Source: Paracoccaceae bacterium
Lineage (GTDB): Bacteria; Pseudomonadota; Alphaproteobacteria; Rhodobacterales; Rhodobacteraceae
Assembly: GCA_013214715.1 (NCBI GenBank)
Contig: JABSSB010000164.1
Span: 1-11,778, forward strand
Direction: 5' to 3'
DNA length: 11,778 bases
The notes below the pieces were generated by a model. That model saw only the letters and a program-made list of their open reading frames with translations, searched no databases and was not told the DNA's origin. The position numbers and the translations under genes were made by a program. Shown in pieces: positions 7,322-11,778 of the stretch; the first letter of the stretch is position 1; every line of letters starts with the position of its first letter.

Positions 7322-8098
7322 TTAGGTGCGTTGATCAAAGATCGCCGCCAATGCCTGCGCGGCCGCCTCAAACCCCCAAGGCGGGTTCACCACATAAAGG
7401 CCCGAGCCGATCATCCCATGCCCCGGCCGCGCGGGGGGGAATCGCACTTCGTGCTGCATGGCGCCCTCGATCTTCAGCGCATCCAACCCTTGCAGCAAAG
7501 CCTTATGCGCATCATTGGCCAGCAGCGGATACCACAGCAGGATCACCCCCACATTCCACGCCCGATGCAGTTTGCGCACCAATGGGGCCATATCGCGCCA
7601 TTCGCTTTTGATCTCGTAAGAGGGATCAATCAGGCACAGCCCGCGCCGGGGGGTGGGCGGGGCCAGCGACAAGGCCAGCGCCGGGCCATCTGCCTGCCGC
7701 ACATCCGCGCCCGGCAGCGCCTTGCGCAGCGCGGTGACCTCCTGCGGGTGCAACTCGGCCAAGGTGATGTGATCATCAGGCCGCAACAGCGTCTGTGCAA
7801 TTAGCGGAGAGCCGGGATACGCCTGCGGCCCTGCTTTGGCACGCGCCGCCGCAATGGCGCGACAATAGGGGTGATCGGCAGGCAGCATCGCCTCCATTCG
7901 CCCGATGCCCCTTGCGGCCTCTCCGGTTTTCAGCGCCTTGGCGCTGCCCAGATCATAAAGCGCTCGGCCCGAATGGGTTTCGATGTAACTCAGCGGTTTG
8001 GGCTTCTGCGTCAGATAGTCCAGCGCCACTGCGAGCATCGCGTGTTTATGCACATCCGCCGCATTCCCGGCATGAAACCCATGTTGATAAGACAGCAT
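7322..8098 (-). CDS. rlmJ: 23S rRNA (adenine2030-N6)-methyltransferase RlmJ
   Basis: A SAM-dependent enzyme that methylates A2030 (E. coli numbering) of 23S rRNA. The 258-aa protein aligns by eye with E. coli RlmJ along its length. The N-terminal MLSYQHGFHAGNAADVHKH keeps Tyr4 and Lys18. TH-G at 41-44 is the SAM-binding region, followed by YPGSPLIA (94-101) and TELHP-like AELHP. The catalytic motif IV, at 158-161, is DPSY instead of the DPPY of E. coli. LWYP and the C-terminal SGLYVVNPPW are kept. It is about 20 aa shorter than E. coli RlmJ at the C terminus. Its ATG lies 3 bp after the stop of the upstream glycosyltransferase gene, so the two are probably cotranscribed. Confidence 0.92.
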   Translation of the reverse strand: MLSYQHGFHAGNAADVHKHAMLAVALDYLTQKPKPLSYIETHSGRALYDLGSAKALKTGEAARGIGRMEAMLPADHPYCRAIAAARAKAGPQAYPGSPLIAQTLLRPDDHITLAELHPQEVTALRKALPGADVRQADGPALALSLAPPTPRRGLCLIDPSYEIKSEWRDMAPLVRKLHRAWNVGVILLWYPLLANDAHKALLQGLDALKIEGAMQHEVRFPPARPGHGMIGSGLYVVNPPWGFEAAAQALAAIFDQRT

Positions 8099-8101
8099 GG
8101 C

Positions 8102-9556
8102 TTAGCCCCCGGGCCGGACACGGGCGAGGTTGAGCACCAACACGCGGTCGGGATCCACGTGATAGGGCGCCTCGATCCGGCCCAGCGGTTCCAACACCCA
8201 GCCGGGCCCCGCCTGCCGCACCAGCTGTGCCGCCCCGTCGCCCTGTTCCAACGTGTTGTTCCACACAAAGATATAGCCGCGCTCGGGGTCGAGCGGCGCA
8301 TATTCCGGATGCACCGGCACATCCGGCATGACCTTCAGCAGGTTTCCCGCGATCCAGTTTTCACCAAGGAGTATGTCACCCTCCTCCAACACCGCGCGGA
8401 CCTGAGGCGCCAGCACGTCAAAGGATGCCGCCCGGCGTGATCCGCGCAGCGCGTCCTGCACCGACAGGACCGATCCGACCAGCCCCACACAGACCAGCAA
8501 AGTGATCACATAGACCCGCTGCCCAAAGGGCGTCAGACGCGGCAGCAGCCACAGCGTCAGCAGCGGGGCGGAAAAGACCAGCGTGGTTTGCAGCCAGCGT
8601 TCCTTGAAATGGGTGACCTGCCCGGCCAGCGTGAACAGCAGGAACAGACCCCAGGCGATCAGCGTGAACCGCCAAAGCCATTTCGACATCAGCTCTTCCG
8701 GGCCGGTGCGGGCAATCTCGGGCGCGGGCCCGCGCAGCCGCCCCAGCGCCGCAGCAATCCCCACCACGATCAGGGCAGGACCGACAAACAGGACGGTCGA
8801 CCACAGATATTCACGCAGGGATACGGGCAGGGTCTCGGCAAAACCAGCTTGCGCCACGATGTCGAATTTCCGCACTGAATCCAGCGTGATATGCAGGTTG
8901 ATCAGCATCCAGATCGCCGGGCCTAGGCAGATCAGCACCGCAACCCCCAGCGCCAGCACCATGCCCTGCGGCTTGAACCCTTTGCGCAGCGCGGGCAGGG
9001 TCACAATGGCGGCCAGCATCGCCACCGGCACCAGCGCAAAGCTGGGTTTCGACAGAAAGCCGAAACCCATCAACACGCCCAGCCCCAGCCAGTCGGACGG
9101 GTGCGCCTCATCTTCGCGCAGCACCAGCCAGGCCACCAGCGCAAAGGCCAGCGTCACATCCAGAACCAGCACCGCATGGGTCAGCGTGCGCTGGCTGTCA
9201 AAGCTGATCGACACCAGCAGCACCAGCGACAGCGCGGCAATCCCGGCCTCGCGCACCGGAAAGGCGCGTGACAGCAACACCAGCATCAGAACCGGTGTCA
9301 GCCAGAGCAGAAATTGCTTGAGCAGAAACAGACCCGGCACGCCCGGCCCAACAATCTGGAACACGCCCCATTGCATCCACGCATAAAGCGGCGGCTGCGG
9401 GCCATAGCCCCATTGCAACGCCTGCGCATAGCGCAGCATTTCGGCCTGATCGATCTCCAGCGCATGACCCGACCACAGGCGCATCAGCCCGGTGACCGCG
9501 AAATAGGCGGCAAACAGGACAAGCCACGTGCGGCGCTGGTCGAAATCAAAGCTCAT
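8102..9556 (-). CDS. GT39-family (ArnT/PMT-like) membrane glycosyltransferase
   Basis: A polytopic inner-membrane GT-C glycosyltransferase of the PMT_2 type. Such proteins move a sugar from a polyprenyl-phosphate donor to a lipid, protein or glycan on the periplasmic side. The 484-aa product has about ten hydrophobic helices. After the first one comes ALEIDQAEM, with Asp36 and Glu39 as the probable acidic active-site pair, then PQPPLYAW (53-60), the family's PPL segment. The C-terminal 100 residues are soluble and probably periplasmic. I chose the ATG at 9556 (MSFDFDQRRT), with GGAGG about 11 nt upstream; the frame extends to 9700 but that part is not protein-like. Donor and acceptor are unknown. 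It is followed after 3 bp by rlmJ. Confidence 0.85.
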   Translation of the reverse strand: MSFDFDQRRTWLVLFAAYFAVTGLMRLWSGHALEIDQAEMLRYAQALQWGYGPQPPLYAWMQWGVFQIVGPGVPGLFLLKQFLLWLTPVLMLVLLSRAFPVREAGIAALSLVLLVSISFDSQRTLTHAVLVLDVTLAFALVAWLVLREDEAHPSDWLGLGVLMGFGFLSKPSFALVPVAMLAAIVTLPALRKGFKPQGMVLALGVAVLICLGPAIWMLINLHITLDSVRKFDIVAQAGFAETLPVSLREYLWSTVLFVGPALIVVGIAAALGRLRGPAPEIARTGPEELMSKWLWRFTLIAWGLFLLFTLAGQVTHFKERWLQTTLVFSAPLLTLWLLPRLTPFGQRVYVITLLVCVGLVGSVLSVQDALRGSRRAASFDVLAPQVRAVLEEGDILLGENWIAGNLLKVMPDVPVHPEYAPLDPERGYIFVWNNTLEQGDGAAQLVRQAGPGWVLEPLGRIEAPYHVDPDRVLVLNLARVRPGG

Positions 9557-9673
9557 AAATGGCGGGCCTCCGGGGGCGAGTCGCCCGTGCATACCAAAAG
9601 ACCCGCGCCGATGTGAGCCACGGTTTTCATCCCCGCCGATTTTGCGCTGCGCAGACCCACCTGGATCGGTAGG

Positions 9674-10303
9674 TTGCTGAGCGCGCTTTGCCTGTGCCAA
9701 AGCTGGGAAAGCTCCGGCCTTGCAAGCTTTTGTGGAGCATTGGCTTTCGCCCGCGCGCCCTGTGTGTCATCGCTGCTGGGTCATGGCAATCAGCTGCAGG
9801 TCGTGACACAGTCCTTGGTGATCATCGACCGACCTGGATCAAGAGGGCGACAATAGCACGGCCCTGATCGACCACAGCGGCACAGGCCAGTCGATCAACG
9901 TTATTCATCAGACATCGGACGGCGCCGAACCCGCGGTCAAGACCATGCTGAGCATCGGCATAAACAACGTCAATTACCGCGATCGTACTGCGGTGTAGGA
10001 CATGATCGGCACGGATCCCAGCGCGAACAACGTCAGTATCGAGATTTCGGGCTCGGCAACAGCCCGACACTGGACGTCATCGGAGACCGGAACGCCTGTG
10101 GCGTGAAGCAGGACATGCAGCGCCTGGGCTTTGGCAATGGCATTATGATCATCGGGTCGAGCAATCAGGTGGCTGTGGCGCAGATCAGCGGCGACACTGC
10201 CACCAGCTTTACTCGGACCAGCAATTTCAATATCGCGGATTTGAGCCCGCAAGCCTCGCAAAAATTGTCTTTGGGTTCGGCTTTACGGTCGGGCCTATGT
10301 TGA
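9674..10303 (+). pseudogene. Decayed curlin-repeat (curli subunit-like) gene
   Basis: No intact reading frame exists here, but joining frames gives a continuous repetitive protein with the curlin pattern (Asn, small/polar, hydrophobic, Gln, Gly, about every 10 residues). Pieces: GHGNQLQVVTQ (from 9779); GDNSTALIDHSGTGQSINVI (from 9846); SANNVSIEISGS; NSPTLDVIGDRNACGVKQD (from 10058); GSSNQVAVAQISGD. CsgA/CsgB of curli amyloid fibres have such repeats. Lesions: one extra base near 9827-9831; an in-frame TAG at 9996-9998 where a Gln codon (CAG) would fit; one missing base near 10053-10056, which restores the first frame. The 5' part, 9674-9778, is uncertain: it may encode a signal peptide ending ALAFARA. 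The true 3' end is unclear. No curli secretion genes (csgG, csgE, csgF) are in the window. Sequencing errors cannot be excluded but would need three separate faults. Confidence 0.6.
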
Positions 10304-10312
10304 TGGCGCCTC

Positions 10313-11197
10313 TCAGACCTGCCGCCCGCGCCACAGGATGAACAGCCCGGCCAGCACAATCAGGCTTGATCCTGCGATCATCGGCCATGTCAGTGCCTCA
10401 CCAAACACCAACACGCCCAAACCCACGCCAAACAAAAGTCGGCTATAGCGAAACGGCGCCACAGCCGACACCTCGCCCGAGCGCATCGCCTTCATCAAAC
10501 AGCCATAGGCGATCACCCCGATGATACAGGCCAGTGCGACCAGCATCCCGTTGCGCGGTTCCGGCAGCACCAGCGGTTGCGCCCATCACAGCGAAATCAG
10601 GCTGCCCGCAACCACCATCGCCAGAAACCCATGAAAGCCCAGAACTGCCACACTCAGAGAGGCAGGCGCCACACGGCTGGCGAGATCGCGCCCGGCAAAG
10701 CCGATCATCCCCGCCAAGGCCAGCAAGGACAGCGCGGAAAAACTGTCCATGCCGGGTTGCAACACCACAAGCACGCCGATCATGCCGATACCAATCGCGC
10801 CCCACCGGCGCCAGCCGACGCGTTCGTTGAACAAAACTGCTGCGGCCGCCACGACGACCAAAGGCGCAGCCTGCAGGATCACCGTCACGGATGACAGCGG
10901 CGTCAGCACATAGGCCAGCGTGAAAAACAACCGGCCAAAGATCTCGAATATGGCCCGGATCAGCATGGGCGGTGATAAAACCTCGCGCGGGAACAGCGCC
11001 TCACCGCGCGATTTGGCCAGCCCCGCAAAGATCGCCCCGCCGCCCAACCCGAACAGGATCAGCACCTGCCCCACGGGCATCCCACTGGCCGAAGCTTTCA
11101 GCAGGGCATCCTCCACCGCAAACAGCGCCATCGCCCCGGTCATCCAGGCGGCCCCGGCGAGATTGGCGCTGCGATCTGTGGCGATGGTGGTGGTCAT
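10313..11197 (-). pseudogene. DMT-family (EamA) transporter, interrupted by an in-frame TGA
   Basis: Read through one stop, this is a full-length 294-codon drug/metabolite transporter with two EamA domains and about ten membrane helices. The first part runs from ATG 11197 to TGA at 10586-10588 (203 aa, helices 1-7). The same frame continues without a shift (WAQPLVLPEP...) through three more helices, including AVAPFRYSRLLFGVG, typical of the second EamA domain, to a stop at 10313. The stop sits in the loop after helix 7. A CGA-to-TGA change is one simple origin. The truncated form is unlikely to be functional. The substrate of the intact form is unknown. No strong ribosome-binding site was seen before the ATG. 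It is convergent with the curlin-like remnant. Confidence 0.82.
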
Positions 11198-11778
11198 GGG
11201 GCGGTCTGCACTGGTCTGTCCTCAGACCCGGTTACCCATAATGTGCGGTGGGTTTCAGCCGCGCGGCTGGCGCGGCCCTTGGCCTGTTTCGAAAGGAACT
11301 CACCGGTGACTGATCACGATATATGCCGACCCAATCCGACAGATTGGCGGGAATTCAAAATTCTTGGTCTCACATCGCAATTTCTTTCTTCTGTGACGCC
11401 CCAGATTCATTTCAGAAGGCGGAGGATGCCGGATGCCACAAACTCCGAGAAAGGATTAGGCTTATGACAAAATCAAGAGCTTCTCAGCTATCACCGCCAG
11501 AACAACCGGCCCAATCTTTGAATCACCCCGAACAGGGGGTCCTGTCCAACCCCAAGCCTTGCAAAGGGCGAAACAAAACCCCGGCCCATGGATATCGACG
11601 CATTCAGTTTCTCGGGACATGGCGACCAAGGTTCAGGTCGTTATAGGAAGTGAAAGATAGGCTTAGCTTTTGGCACCCATAAGTTGAGCTGGGCACCGTC
11701 TCGGAGCGGAACAATATTCGATCACCGAGATCAATTTCTCGGAATTTCCCATCGTGATCGTTAACCTAACCGGAAACG
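11198..11778. other. 581-bp region without a convincing gene
   Basis: This stretch is AT-richer than the rest, especially 11318-11480. Three short plus-strand frames have good Shine-Dalgarno spacing: GTG 11306 to 11467 (53 codons, AGGA 8 nt upstream), ATG 11433 to 11459 (8 codons, GGAGG 7 nt upstream) and ATG 11464 to 11646 (60 codons, starting MTKSRASQLSPPEQPAQ, AGGA 8 nt upstream). I recognise none of them, and the two longer ones have no domain or codon pattern that persuades me. No minus-strand frame of note exists here. It may be a regulatory region for a gene beyond the window, or further decayed sequence. Confidence 0.4.
11719..11760. repeat. Nested inverted repeats near the window end
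   Basis: The outer arms CGATCAC (11719-11725) and GTGATCG (11754-11760) are perfect complements. They enclose an inner pair, CCGAGA (11725-11730, sharing one base with the outer arm) and TCTCGG (11737-11742), with a 6-nt loop. This could be a protein-binding site or a stem-loop for a gene beyond the window. Confidence 0.4.

Noticed and set aside
9557..9700. N-terminal extension of the GT39 gene (start at 9700)
   Set aside because: The extra 48 residues are polar and Arg/Gly-rich with no membrane helix; ATG 9556 begins a normal family N terminus.
9974..10261. 95-codon minus-strand frame
   Set aside because: No recognisable features; the opposite strand shows curlin-like repeats that explain the base pattern.
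1..11778. CRISPR arrays, insertion sequences, phage genes, or a defence system
   Set aside because: No spaced direct repeats, transposase motifs or defence-type genes were seen in any part of the window.

Overview
The window looks like chromosomal DNA of a marine Roseobacter-type alphaproteobacterium (Rhodobacterales, Rhodobacteraceae sensu lato). It is GC-rich with strong third-position G/C bias, which creates long antisense shadow frames. The proteins read like those of this group: cytochrome b, whose haem-ligand histidines fall at the same residue numbers I recall for Rhodobacter capsulatus, a three-subunit bc1 operon, and a dapF-mtaB pair. No window-wide sign of a plasmid, phage or insertion sequence was seen.

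Layout. 1-331: a tRNA-Lys(UUU) gene on the minus strand with a good sigma70-type promoter. 332-2430: dapF and mtaB, plus strand, overlapping by 4 bases. 2518-3420: a fold-type IV aminotransferase on the minus strand, convergent with mtaB; its sequence resembles (R)-selective amine transaminases. 3566-6359: the cytochrome bc1 operon petA-petB-petC, minus strand, ending in a strong intrinsic terminator. 6561-7166: a glutathione S-transferase-like protein. 7322-9556: a tightly spaced pair, a GT39-type membrane glycosyltransferase followed 3 bp later by rlmJ (23S rRNA adenine methyltransferase). 9674-11197: an eroded stretch with a broken curlin-repeat (amyloid fibre subunit-like) gene on the plus strand and, convergent to it, a DMT/EamA transporter interrupted by an in-frame TGA. 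11198-11778: no convincing gene, AT-richer than the rest, ending in a nested inverted repeat.

How the genes work together. petABC encode the quinol:cytochrome c oxidoreductase of respiration (and of photosynthetic cyclic electron flow where present). dapF serves lysine and peptidoglycan synthesis. mtaB, rlmJ and the tRNA gene belong to translation; tRNA-Lys(UUU) is the known substrate of the MtaB family. The rest are accessory metabolism and envelope functions.

The points most worth a second look are the decayed curlin-like gene, which gene callers would miss; the stop codon splitting the EamA transporter; a Ser in place of the second catalytic Cys of DapF; and the possible (R)-amine transaminase. 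I found no clear new multi-gene system.
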